Shown here in pieces: positions 44,852 to 53,584 of a stretch of DNA of 64,000 nucleotides (position 1 is the stretch's first letter; each line of letters starts with the position of its first letter). The notes under the pieces were generated by a model that saw only the letters and a list, made by a program, of their open reading frames with translations, made no database searches and was not told where the DNA came from. The position numbers were made by a program, and so were the translations under genes. This DNA comes from Actinobaculum suis (GTDB taxonomy: Bacteria > Actinomycetota > Actinomycetes > Actinomycetales > Actinomycetaceae), in contig NZ_FNAU01000010.1 in assembly GCF_900102025.1 (NCBI RefSeq), positions 24,866 through 88,865 on the forward strand, written 5' to 3'.

Positions 44852-47800
44852 GAGAACAACCTTCCTTCATCCGTTAGCGGACTGACGATTCGTATCGAGC
44901 CGCGTCCATGCTCTTCTTCTTCCCGGACGGGTACCGCCGGAGCCGCCAACAATTTGCCAGCTAAAACAATCTTTTCTTCCGTGCGCTCGGTGCCGGATTT
45001 ACCGAGCTCTTCCTGCTTGACACTACGAATCCCTTCGGGGCTACGCGGCGCCGAATAGCGCGGATAAACCAACCGTGCCCCCACCGCTTTAATACCATTT
45101 TGTTCGAGGAGCCACTGGTAGACCTGCATCTGCGCATTATCTGCCGCGCCCTTCACCGTCTCTGCCCGCTTCCCGGTCTTAATATCCACAATCTCCGCGC
45201 GCGGGAGCTCAGCTTGTTGCGCAGGCGTTTCTGCTCGCGCGGGCGAGAGCTTAGTTTGTTGCGCGCCGGCATCAGTTTGCGAGCACGTCCCTGCTTGCGC
45301 GTCTGCGTCTGTGGGCGCAAGCGTCTCTGTTTGCCCGAGCGTACCTGTTTGCTCCGGCGTCTCTGTTTGCTCCGGTGTATCTGGAATATACAAGAGCCGA
45401 TCAATTTTTCCGGAAACTTGCGGGCCGCCCGGCATCTGGGCACTTAACTGTTTTTCGACCTCGATATGCGGATAGAGTTCCTTTTGGTAAGCCAACATGC
45501 CGGCCAAAACTTCCACCATGGCTTGCGCTTCCGTATAGTTGCAGCGCTGGAAATAGTTTTCGATTTCCTCCGGCCAGGTACGCTCCAGCTCCGCCAGCAT
45601 TTCCTCCACATCGGGATTATCGGAAGCCTTCTCCGCAATCGCGTGAATCAAAGTTCCTAGCGACGCCGCATCCGCTTCTTCTTCTACCCTGGCACCTACC
45701 GTGTTCAGGAAAGCCTGTAGTGGCGATTCGAGTAAGGATTCCACCTGCGAAGGACTCACGCGCACCTGCGAAAAAGCATCATCGTGCCCCGGTTCCAAAG
45801 CACGCGGGCCGGTTAGCGAACCTGCTACCGGATCTGTTTCCGCGCGCGCTTCCGGGCCGGCTTCGGTACTTACCGGGAAAGTATCGAACCAGGCCTTCTT
45901 ACCTGCCATCCGGTAACCGACTGCCGCCAATTCTTCCAATAACTGAGTGGCGGTGTGCGCGGTAGTTTCGTCCTCGCTTTTTTGGAGCCGCCGCAGCACT
46001 CCCACCGTTTCGATAATTCCCCGGCCGCGCCGAGGTTGCGGTGAGCGTAACACCGGGATTTGCCCGAGCGGTGCATGCAAACCCCAAGCGGGTGCGTCCA
46101 CACCGGTCCGCGCAGAACCAGCTGGCACAGCGGATGCCGCTTGAGCTACGTCTGCATTTGCGCTTGCCGCCGCGCTGGCAAGATCCGTGCTCGGTGCAGC
46201 TTCTAGATCGAAACCGAGTAACGAGAAGAACCGGGAGGGCTTATCGGATTCATTTTCGACGGCGGTTATCAGCACGGATTCTTGAGCGCGCGTTACCGCG
46301 TGCAAGAGCTGCCGCAATTCATCATCCAGTACTTCCTCCATGCCCACTGCAGCATCGGTAACAGCCCGCGCGGCTCCGATAGGACCCTCTCCGATAAGAG
46401 CCTCTCCGGCGGAAGTCGCTCCAGCAGGCACCACTCCGCTAAGCGCTGCCCCGGCCGGTGCTGTTTCACCTGATGCTCCGGCCGGTGCCGTTCCAGCCGC
46501 CTCTGGCCCAACCGGCGCGTTTTCTTCTTGCCCGGCCCGCAATCCGGCCCGCAATTCTGCAATCCCGATTTCGTCGGTCACCACCCGGGTGAGCAAACCC
46601 GTGCCGGTATAAGCATCGCGAATGCGCAGATTCGGCCAAATCCCATCCCCCAGCTGGGCAATAATCACGTGTTTCCATTCGCGGCCCTGGGAGGCGGACG
46701 GCGTCGTTATATGCACGGCGTTTGGAGAAGTGCCCGTACGCGCAATGGAATCTTCCGGAAGATCTTGGGAAAGTACTTCCTCCACTAACTGTTCCACCCG
46801 CGCTTCCGGGGCGCGATCAGCAAGGCGCTGTGCCACCCGGAAAAGCTGGATAACCGCGTCCAGATTATCGCCCGCCGCTTCTGCTTCCGGCACCTGGCGT
46901 AAAGCGGTCTCCCGCCACTTTTCGGCCTTTTCGACCGCGCACCACGCCGCCCACAACACGCTTTCTGCCCGCATCGCGTGGGCTTCGCCGGCGGTGCGAA
47001 TCTGATCAAAAACGCCGCCCACCCATTCCAAAGCTCGAGCGTGTGCCCCGGTCTCACGCACCGCCTGCGCCCCCGCAAGTACCAGCCGCCGCACCTCCCG
47101 GTTACTAAGCCGCTGCCCGCGTGCCAAAGCCGCCCCGCGCAGCCGCCGGCTTTCCCGTTTCACTTGCACCGGATCCAAACCGAGCGTCGGAGAAGTAAGT
47201 AGCGCATCAATATCAATAGTTTCCGGGTCCACAAAAGCCTGCGGACCTTGGGTGAAAGCCGCCCGAATCACCTCGAGCAGGGAAGCTACCGCCGGGTTTT
47301 CCCGCAACGGCAAAGCCGACTGAATCGGTTCTACCGGTACGTCGCGCCGCACCAAAGAATCTCGCAAAGCCCGATGGGTATTGCGCGAACGGGTCATAAT
47401 CGCAATATCGGAAAACTGGGTACCTTCCCGCCTATCTTGCAGTTCTGCCACATAGCCGGCAATGTAGGCCGCTTCTTCTTCCGCGTGCCGGAAAGTAGCA
47501 CCCCGAATTTCCGAACGACGCCGCCCGGCCAGCGCCTCCGGCGCTGCAGCTTCCGGGGCGCGCGCTTTCCGGTGTTGCACGGTAGTACCGGCAATATGCG
47601 TGGCACTTTCGATTCTTTGTGCCACCCCGGCCAGGCGCGGCCCGCCCCGATGACGCACGTCCAAATACATTGCCCGCAAACCCAGGCCGCCATATTCTGG
47701 CGTGCGGCTCAAAATTCCAGGAAGGCCCGCTACCCCACCCCGGAAACCTTGTACGGCGGCGTCGGGACTACCAGCAGTGACGATACGCGCCCCATCGCGT

Positions 47801-48633
47801 GCTAATTCGCGCAATAAAAACAGCAGGGAACGCGGGGCGTTTTGCACATCGTCTACCAAGATCAGATCCCAGCGCGGGCGAGCCGGCTGGGCCCCCGCAT
47901 AGCGGGCCGAATGGCGCACGTTTTCTTCCCAGTTAGCAATATTTGCGGTGGCGGTAGCCACCAGCTGGGAATGGTCTAAACGGTCTGGTGCATCAGAAAA
48001 CTCACCGGCATCCGCGTATTCAGAAATCGCCGCATACTGGTCCATTACTTCGGAAACCGCGCGCCACATGCCACCTTGAATCGGCCCGGCAATTCCCGTT
48101 TCTGCCAGTTCGCGCAACTGGGCGGAGGTAAGGCCCAGTTCGCGCGCACGCGTCATCAAATTACGGATTTGTTCCCGAAAGCCGGGAAGCTCCAAAATCT
48201 GCGAGGTCACAAAGCTCGGAAAAGTAATATTGGCACCGGCCAGGTTCAGTATCTCCCGCAACCGCGTATCCTCATCGGGCCCGGAAATCAGTTCCGGATC
48301 GCGCCGGCCCACCGCCTGCGCATACCGCTGCACAATGGCATACGCGAAAGCCGTCAAGCTTTGCACGGTAAGCCGCTCGCTGCGCGAACCGCGCGCCTGA
48401 GTGATGGCCGTACGCAAAGAGGTAGCGGCAGTGCGGTCTTGTGTGATTACGGCTACGTGTTTCCCACTGGCTTCCGCACGGGCCGCCAAAGCAACCAATA
48501 CCGTGGTTTTCCCGGTTCCCGGCGCACCAATAAGGGACACCCCGGCCGAGTTCTCCGCTACGGCATCCAGCACCGCCAGCTGTGCCGGATCAAGCTCAAA
48601 TGCGGTCTGTGCCACATGTGCCATATGTGCCAT
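44848..48633 (-). CDS. adnA: AdnA-like helicase-nuclease subunit
   Basis: 1261 residues, partner of AdnB. Walker A IGAPGTGKTT is intact near residue 35; motif II reads LILVDDVQNAP (Asp-Asp in place of Asp-Glu). The C-terminal RecB-like nuclease has SLGTLIHAIAEK, GKIDRLLYIP and IVDIKTGKR. The two metal-binding Asp (codons at 45400-45402 and 45184-45186) are 72 residues apart because a Glu/Thr/Gln-rich insertion lies between them. A second insertion of PAGA-type repeats lies near 46340-46530. I chose ATG at 48633 (GAAAGGTACAGG upstream); an earlier in-frame start at 48729 lacks a ribosome site. Diverges from the DUF3107 gene. Confidence 0.92.
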   Translation of the reverse strand: MAHMAHVAQTAFELDPAQLAVLDAVAENSAGVSLIGAPGTGKTTVLVALAARAEASGKHVAVITQDRTAATSLRTAITQARGSRSERLTVQSLTAFAYAIVQRYAQAVGRRDPELISGPDEDTRLREILNLAGANITFPSFVTSQILELPGFREQIRNLMTRARELGLTSAQLRELAETGIAGPIQGGMWRAVSEVMDQYAAISEYADAGEFSDAPDRLDHSQLVATATANIANWEENVRHSARYAGAQPARPRWDLILVDDVQNAPRSLLFLLRELARDGARIVTAGSPDAAVQGFRGGVAGLPGILSRTPEYGGLGLRAMYLDVRHRGGPRLAGVAQRIESATHIAGTTVQHRKARAPEAAAPEALAGRRRSEIRGATFRHAEEEAAYIAGYVAELQDRREGTQFSDIAIMTRSRNTHRALRDSLVRRDVPVEPIQSALPLRENPAVASLLEVIRAAFTQGPQAFVDPETIDIDALLTSPTLGLDPVQVKRESRRLRGAALARGQRLSNREVRRLVLAGAQAVRETGAHARALEWVGGVFDQIRTAGEAHAMRAESVLWAAWCAVEKAEKWRETALRQVPEAEAAGDNLDAVIQLFRVAQRLADRAPEARVEQLVEEVLSQDLPEDSIARTGTSPNAVHITTPSASQGREWKHVIIAQLGDGIWPNLRIRDAYTGTGLLTRVVTDEIGIAELRAGLRAGQEENAPVGPEAAGTAPAGASGETAPAGAALSGVVPAGATSAGEALIGEGPIGAARAVTDAAVGMEEVLDDELRQLLHAVTRAQESVLITAVENESDKPSRFFSLLGFDLEAAPSTDLASAAASANADVAQAASAVPAGSARTGVDAPAWGLHAPLGQIPVLRSPQPRRGRGIIETVGVLRRLQKSEDETTAHTATQLLEELAAVGYRMAGKKAWFDTFPVSTEAGPEARAETDPVAGSLTGPRALEPGHDDAFSQVRVSPSQVESLLESPLQAFLNTVGARVEEEADAASLGTLIHAIAEKASDNPDVEEMLAELERTWPEEIENYFQRCNYTEAQAMVEVLAGMLAYQKELYPHIEVEKQLSAQMPGGPQVSGKIDRLLYIPDTPEQTETPEQTGTLGQTETLAPTDADAQAGTCSQTDAGAQQTKLSPARAETPAQQAELPRAEIVDIKTGKRAETVKGAADNAQMQVYQWLLEQNGIKAVGARLVYPRYSAPRSPEGIRSVKQEELGKSGTERTEEKIVLAGKLLAAPAVPVREEEEHGRGSIRIVSPLTDEGRLFS
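45225..45388 (-). repeat. In-frame repeat insertion within the AdnA nuclease domain
   Basis: Short repeats (TTTGCTCCGGYGTCTCTG and variants) encode EQTETPEQTGTLGQTET-like sequence between the two catalytic aspartates of the nuclease. Confidence 0.8.
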
Positions 48634-49043
48634 CCTGTACCTTTCTGCGCTCTCCTGCACTTTCTTTTCTACCGGTTTCTCTGCACTTGCCTCTTTACCG
48701 GGCTTTGCGGGAGGTACCAGAAGAAGCACTTCTTCTGGGCTTCCACATTCGCCGGTGATGAAACTACCTGCCCGTCAAGCTCTTGCGTACATCGTAAACG
48801 GCTACTATAGACGCCAGAAAAATGCCTGCCCGCTGGCCGGTTTCCACTAGCCGGCTAGCCCCGAGTTTTCTTGGTCGCGGCGCCTACCAGAAAGTAGCAG
48901 CTTGCCTACCGGAAACTGTAACCGGTGGGTCCGACAGATTGATAACGGAAAACGGAACGAAACGGGCCCGGCAGGCTGTTCAAGCTGATCAAGCTGTTCA
49001 AGCTGGTAACGCAACGAAAATGGAAGCGAAGGGAAGAGAAGAG
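48634..49043. other. Divergent intergenic region adnA/DUF3107
   Basis: 410 bases with promoters of both genes presumably inside. Seen: a GC dyad around 48832-48860 (GCCGG...CCGGC) and three copies of a 9-bp unit TCAAGCTGW at 48980-49006. No gene recognised. Confidence 0.5.
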
Positions 49044-49265
49044 ATGGAAGTAGTTATTGGGTTCAAGCAGTCCACGCGTGATTTGACGGTAGAAACAGAT
49101 GCTCCGGCCGCAGAAATCCAGGAAGCCGTTTCCCAGGCCCTAGAAAACGGCGGCAAGCTCACCTTGACCGACCGCAAGGGCGGGAATGTTTTCGTATCCG
49201 CAGATGCGATCGCTTTCGTGGAAGTACATGCCGCCGAATCGCGGCGAGTTGGCTTTGGCCTCTAG
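49044..49265 (+). CDS. DUF3107 family protein
   Basis: 73 residues, full family length, beginning MEVVIGFKQSTRDLTVETDA and ending VEVHAAESRRVGFGL. Function unknown; an ATP-binding/Usp-like fold is not evident. In actinobacteria it commonly lies, as here, between the AdnAB genes and a DEAD-box helicase. ATG at 49044 follows GGGAAGAGAAGAG. Confidence 0.9.
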   Translation: MEVVIGFKQSTRDLTVETDAPAAEIQEAVSQALENGGKLTLTDRKGGNVFVSADAIAFVEVHAAESRRVGFGL

Positions 49266-49633
49266 CTTTATTTGGCCTCTAGCCCTGTGCAGCCTTTAGT
49301 GCAGTTGCAGCCTTAGTGCAGTCTCTAATGCAGCCTCTAGCCCTAAAGGTTAACTGCTAGCCGCTATCCATTTGTACATACCAATTAGATAGTGTGAGCC
49401 TAGGCGCGGATCACGGCGCCTAGGCTTTGTATGCCATAAACTATTTGCGATGGTTGCCCGGTCGTATAGCTTTTTGGATCTTGATTACATGAATTTCCGC
49501 GATCGGCTGCCGCGGCGGCACGCAGGTTTTCGCCGCCAGCGCTTGTTGCGCATTGCCGATTGGTAGCGAAGGCGTCCCACACTCGCCTTTCTGCCCTACT
49601 GTGGGTGCTCCGCACCCGGATAAGGAAAAATGA
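49266..49633 (+). other. Intergenic region before the DEAD-box helicase
   Basis: The first 80 bases are degenerate repeats of GCAGCCTYTAGTG. A terminator hairpin lies at 49397-49426. The rest is the helicase leader; no further gene seen. Confidence 0.55.
49397..49426 (+). terminator. Hairpin terminator after the DUF3107 gene
   Basis: A perfect 11-bp stem AGCCTAGGCGC/GCGCCTAGGCT with an 8-base loop, followed by TTGT. Confidence 0.7.
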
Positions 49634-51589
49634 ATGTCATCAGGAGTAACTACTTCCGCACGCTCAAATACGCCAGATCTGACGCAAAAATCTTTCGCCG
49701 ACTTCGGAGTTTCTGAACCGATAGTGCGCGCGCTTGCCGAAGAAGGGATTACTTTCCCCTTCCCCATCCAGGCACTCACCTTGCCGGTAGCACTCGAAAG
49801 GCGCGATATTATCGGCCAAGCCAAAACTGGTACCGGCAAAACCCTCGGTTTTGGTATCCCCATGTTAGAAAACACGGTGGGCCCGGATGAAACTGAGTGG
49901 GAAAAACTACCGGAAAACTTGCGTGGCCTCCCCCAAGGTCTAGTTATCCTACCTACCCGCGAACTTGCCAAACAGGTAGCGGGCGAATTGCGGATGGCCG
50001 GTAAACATCGCACTGTACGCGTGGTGGAAATCTATGGCGGAGTTGCCTATGAGCCGCAATATGAGGAGCTGCGGCGCGGTGCCGATATCGTGGTGGGAAC
50101 CCCAGGCCGGATTATCGACCTGATGCGGCATAAGGCCTTGCAGCTCTCCCACGTAAAAACCGTAGTGTTGGATGAAGCTGATGAAATGTTAGACCTCGGC
50201 TTTTTGCCCGACGTCGAAACAATTTTGGCCCAGGTACCAGACCGGCGCCAAACCATGCTGTTCTCCGCCACTATGCCCGGCGCGGTAATCACAATGGCGC
50301 GCCGTTACATGCACAAGCCCACCCATATCCGCGCGCAGGCTCCCGGCGATGATTCCCAAACCGTGAAGAATATTCGCCAGCTCGTCTACCGCGTACACGC
50401 GATGAATAAAGACGAAGTGATAGCCCGAATTTTGCAGGCACGCGGGCGCGGTCTCGCTTTGATTTTTACGCGCACCAAACGTTCGGCCGCACGCCTTGCC
50501 GAAGACCTGCAGCGCCGCGGTTTTGCCACCGCCGCTTTACATGGCGATTTGGGGCAAGCCGCCCGCGAGCAAGCTTTGCGGGCTTTCCGGAACGGGAAAG
50601 TTGATGTGCTGGTCGCTACCGATGTGGCGGCGCGCGGGATCGACGTCGATGATGTTACGCATGTGATCAACTACCAGTGCCCGGAAGATGAGAAAACTTA
50701 TGTGCATCGGATTGGCCGGACCGGCCGGGCAGGCAGCCGCGGCACGGCTATCACCTTTGTGGACTGGGACGATGTGCCGCGCTGGAAGCTCATTGATAAA
50801 CAGCTTGATCTCGAACTTGGGGAACCGGTAGAGACGTACCACACCTCCCCACATCTGTATTCGGATCTGGACATTCCGGAAGAAGTCGGTTCTACGCTTC
50901 CCAAATCAGAACGTACTTTGGCGGGCCTGGCGGCAGAAAAAATCGAAGATCTAGATGGCGGCCGCAGCCGGCGAAGCGGGCGCGGTAGGCGCGGCGCTCG
51001 CGGCCCACAGAGCGGGCGGGGAGCGCGCGGCGAACGGCGCAGTAGTGGTAAGCGGGGCGGGCGTAGTGAACGCGCGGCGCGCACTGGCCGAGCCAGCCGT
51101 ACCGGAAGTGCCAGCCGGGACGGGCGTGCTAGTACGCGCGAACGTCAATCCAGCCAGCGGGAAACCGCGAGCATGCCGGTAGCCGGTGATCGGCGTCGGC
51201 GCCGGTTGAGCACCGCTACGCTCGAAGCGGCGGCCACGAAACAAAAACAAGGCGAATCCGCAAAAACTCGTACCACCGTAAAGCGCCAGCACAATACTGG
51301 GACGCAGCGTTCCAGTGGCGCAACGAAACCAAAGGGCACGGCACAGCATGGCAAAACGGCCCAGAAACGCGAAGCTACACGGCAACGCCATACCGCCCAG
51401 CAACGCGAAACCGCACGGCCGCAAAGCAAAGCCGCGCGCAACACCGTAAAGCGGACCCGCACGGTACCGCGGCAAAATGGCAGCGCGAAGCAGCGGAATA
51501 ATCATGCTTCTGGGAATGCCTTGGGCTCGCAAGTCAAGCGCAGCCGGCTCTCCCACCTTGATGCTTCACGTGGTTCGCGCGGTAACTAA
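49634..51589 (+). CDS. rhlE: DEAD-box RNA helicase (RhlE type)
   Basis: 651 residues. Q motif (FPIQALTLPVAL), AKTGTGKTLGFGIP (I), PTRELAKQ (Ia), VLDEADEMLDLGF (II), SATMPG (III), TDVAARGIDVDDV (V), YVHRIGRTGRAG (VI). The helicase core ends near residue 400. A long basic tail of about 225 residues follows, rich in Arg/Gly/Ser (RGARGPQSGRGARGERRSSG) then Gln/Thr/Lys, suited to binding RNA. ATG at 49634 follows AAGGAAAAATGA. The symbol is by similarity with Rv3211-type proteins; CsdA/DeaD-like naming is also possible. Confidence 0.93.
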   Translation: MSSGVTTSARSNTPDLTQKSFADFGVSEPIVRALAEEGITFPFPIQALTLPVALERRDIIGQAKTGTGKTLGFGIPMLENTVGPDETEWEKLPENLRGLPQGLVILPTRELAKQVAGELRMAGKHRTVRVVEIYGGVAYEPQYEELRRGADIVVGTPGRIIDLMRHKALQLSHVKTVVLDEADEMLDLGFLPDVETILAQVPDRRQTMLFSATMPGAVITMARRYMHKPTHIRAQAPGDDSQTVKNIRQLVYRVHAMNKDEVIARILQARGRGLALIFTRTKRSAARLAEDLQRRGFATAALHGDLGQAAREQALRAFRNGKVDVLVATDVAARGIDVDDVTHVINYQCPEDEKTYVHRIGRTGRAGSRGTAITFVDWDDVPRWKLIDKQLDLELGEPVETYHTSPHLYSDLDIPEEVGSTLPKSERTLAGLAAEKIEDLDGGRSRRSGRGRRGARGPQSGRGARGERRSSGKRGGRSERAARTGRASRTGSASRDGRASTRERQSSQRETASMPVAGDRRRRRLSTATLEAAATKQKQGESAKTRTTVKRQHNTGTQRSSGATKPKGTAQHGKTAQKREATRQRHTAQQRETARPQSKAARNTVKRTRTVPRQNGSAKQRNNHASGNALGSQVKRSRLSHLDASRGSRGN

Positions 51590-51763
51590 ACACGCGGCTG
51601 GTGGGAACGGCAATCAGATATACCGGCGGTACACCCTGCAGGCCGCGGTAGCCAAAATGGTAGCCGGGCCAAAGCGGGAGCCGGCGGCACCCGGCACACG
51701 GCACTCGCCAAGCAGGCACGGTTCACGCGCCGGTGCTGCGCTAAGGCAATTAGCGCTATCTGT

Positions 51764-51813
51764 GCTATCTAGCTAACTGTGTTATCTAGCTAACTGTGCT
51801 ATCTAGCTAATTA
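51764..51813. repeat. 17-bp tandem repeat, about 3 copies
   Basis: Units GYTATCTAGCTAACTGT at 51764, 51781 and 51798 (last partial). More AT-rich than the other arrays. CTAG-containing words continue to 51870. Confidence 0.9.
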
Positions 51814-51862
51814 GGCCGGTTAGACCAGCTAGGCGAACGAGGCTAGCTACCTACAAGGCTAG

Positions 51863-52495
51863 CTAGCTTTGCGCGGCGATCACGCCCAGTATTCCGGAAA
51901 TAATGAGTTGCACGGAAATCGCAGAAAGTAACATGCCGGAAATGCGGGTGAGGAACACCGTGCCGCCTTCCCCGAGGAGCCGGTGGAGCGGGTTAGCGAA
52001 ACGGAAAACTATCAATTCCACCAGGTGCAAAATAATGAAAGCCGCACCTACCGCCAACATGCCGCCCACGGCACCGAAAGAAGAAGTGCGGGCATCTTGC
52101 ACGGCGATCATAATGGCCACGATCGCGCCCGGCCCGGCCATGAGCGGCACCCCGAGTGGCACTAAAGCTACGTTGACCTTGGTCTGCTCCGGCGTCGGCT
52201 CTTTTTCCGTACTTCCACTCATCAACTGGAGAGAAACCAGAAGCAACAAGATGCCACCAGAAATCTGCATCGCTTCCACGGAAATACCGAGCAAGTCCAG
52301 GATAAAGCGCCCAAACAACCCGAAAGTTGCTAACACGATGGCGGAGGTGAGCACTGACTGCCACCCAATCCGGTTGCGCTCGGAGCGCGTATTACGCTGA
52401 GTTAGCGCCAAAAACACCGGCAAATTACCAAAAGGATCCGCAATCACCAGCAGGGTGGCGAAAGTTGTCAAGAAGAGCTCAACATCAAATGTCAC
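51863..52495 (-). CDS. MarC family integral membrane protein
   Basis: 210 residues with six membrane segments; MarC/UPF0056 signature parts VIADPFGNLPVFLALT near residue 17 and VPLGVPLMAGPGAI near 115. Despite the name it is not shown to affect multiple antibiotic resistance; function unknown. GTG at 52495 overlaps the PHP gene stop (GTGA), so it is translated from the PHP mRNA. Confidence 0.9.
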   Translation of the reverse strand: MTFDVELFLTTFATLLVIADPFGNLPVFLALTQRNTRSERNRIGWQSVLTSAIVLATFGLFGRFILDLLGISVEAMQISGGILLLLVSLQLMSGSTEKEPTPEQTKVNVALVPLGVPLMAGPGAIVAIMIAVQDARTSSFGAVGGMLAVGAAFIILHLVELIVFRFANPLHRLLGEGGTVFLTRISGMLLSAISVQLIISGILGVIAAQS

Positions 52496-53349
52496 GGGCG
52501 AATGACCTCCAAATGCGTCCCGGCGACGAGGTCCTCCACCACAGACGGAGCGGTGAGATATTCACCGAGCCGGTTCGTTTTACCAAGCCCATGGTAGTCA
52601 CTCGCCCCAAAACGCGCCAACCCAAAGGATTGCGCACGTTGCCACAAGGGTTCTCGTAAATGTACAGCATTTTCGGGGTGATCAATTTCGACGCCGAACA
52701 GCCCGGCCTGCGCAAATTCCTCTAAAGCGGCAGGCGGAGCCATTTTTCCGCGCTGGGCGGCCGCCGGATGTGCAAACACTGCTTTCCCGCCGGCTTCCCG
52801 GATCCAGCCGATTACTGCCACGGCTTCCGGCGCATAGTACGGCACATAATAGGGCGAAGAATCAGCTAGATAGCTCGCGAAAGCCTCATTGCGGTTCTTT
52901 ACTACCCCCTCCGCTACCAGCGCATCGGCAATATGGGGCCGGCCGATCGTAGCGCCAGGCGGGGTTACTGCTACTACGTTTTCCCAGTGCAGGGGCAAAT
53001 CTTTGCTAAGGCGGGCCACCATTTCCTGGGCTCGGTGCAGGCGCGATTCGCGCACGCGTTCCATATGGCGCACCAAATACGGGTTTTCGGGATCGAATAA
53101 ATAGCCCAGAATATGCACAGTAATGCCGTGGTAGTGGGCTGAGATCTCCATGCCGCGCAAGAGCGCTACCCCGGTGTGCGAAACCGCCCTGGCTGCTTCT
53201 TCCCAACCGTCTATCGTGTCATGATCCGTAACCGCGATGGCAGTGAGTCCCAAGTCCGCGGCTTGTGCCATTAGTTCGCTCGGAGTCACCGTTGAATCCG
53301 AAGCCGTAGTGTGCGTGTGCGTGTCCGTTCGCGCAAAAATACCACCCAT
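52492..53349 (-). CDS. PHP-domain phosphoesterase (RNase AM/TrpH-like)
   Basis: 285 residues. Metal-binding PHP motifs: RTDTHTHTTASDSTVTP near residue 7, AVTDHDTIDG, the Glu of GMEISAHY, VFAHPAAA and GASDYHGLG. Related proteins (YciV/TrpH) are 5'-3' exoribonucleases or 3',5'-nucleotide bisphosphatases. ATG at 53349 lacks a ribosome site but has TAGAAT eight bases upstream, so the mRNA is likely leaderless. Co-transcribed with the MarC gene. Confidence 0.88.
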   Translation of the reverse strand: MGGIFARTDTHTHTTASDSTVTPSELMAQAADLGLTAIAVTDHDTIDGWEEAARAVSHTGVALLRGMEISAHYHGITVHILGYLFDPENPYLVRHMERVRESRLHRAQEMVARLSKDLPLHWENVVAVTPPGATIGRPHIADALVAEGVVKNRNEAFASYLADSSPYYVPYYAPEAVAVIGWIREAGGKAVFAHPAAAQRGKMAPPAALEEFAQAGLFGVEIDHPENAVHLREPLWQRAQSFGLARFGASDYHGLGKTNRLGEYLTAPSVVEDLVAGTHLEVIRP

Positions 53350-53584
53350 ACGCACAATTCTATGCCGGTAGCCAATATCTCCGCCCCTCCAGGAGGCAAA
53401 CCCGCGCGCCGCAAACCCGCGCGCCGCAGGCCCGCTGGACACCGGTCAACAAAACGCAAAACCCGCGGGCCGCAAGCCCGCTGGCCGGCCTGGCGGTTCT
53501 TGCCGCGCTACTCTTGCTTCTTGCTTCTTGCTTTTTGGCGCGCGTTATCGCATTTTCTAGCCCCCGGGTGCGATAATGGGGAAT
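53350..53584. promoter_or_regulatory. Divergent promoter region PHP/pepP
   Basis: Two outward promoters seem to sit at the ends: TAGAAT on the minus strand eight bases before the PHP ATG, and TGCGATAAT (an extended -10) on the plus strand seven bases before the pepP ATG at 53585. Between them are GC-rich repeats of CCCGCGCGCCGCAAA (about 53398-53480). Confidence 0.6.
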
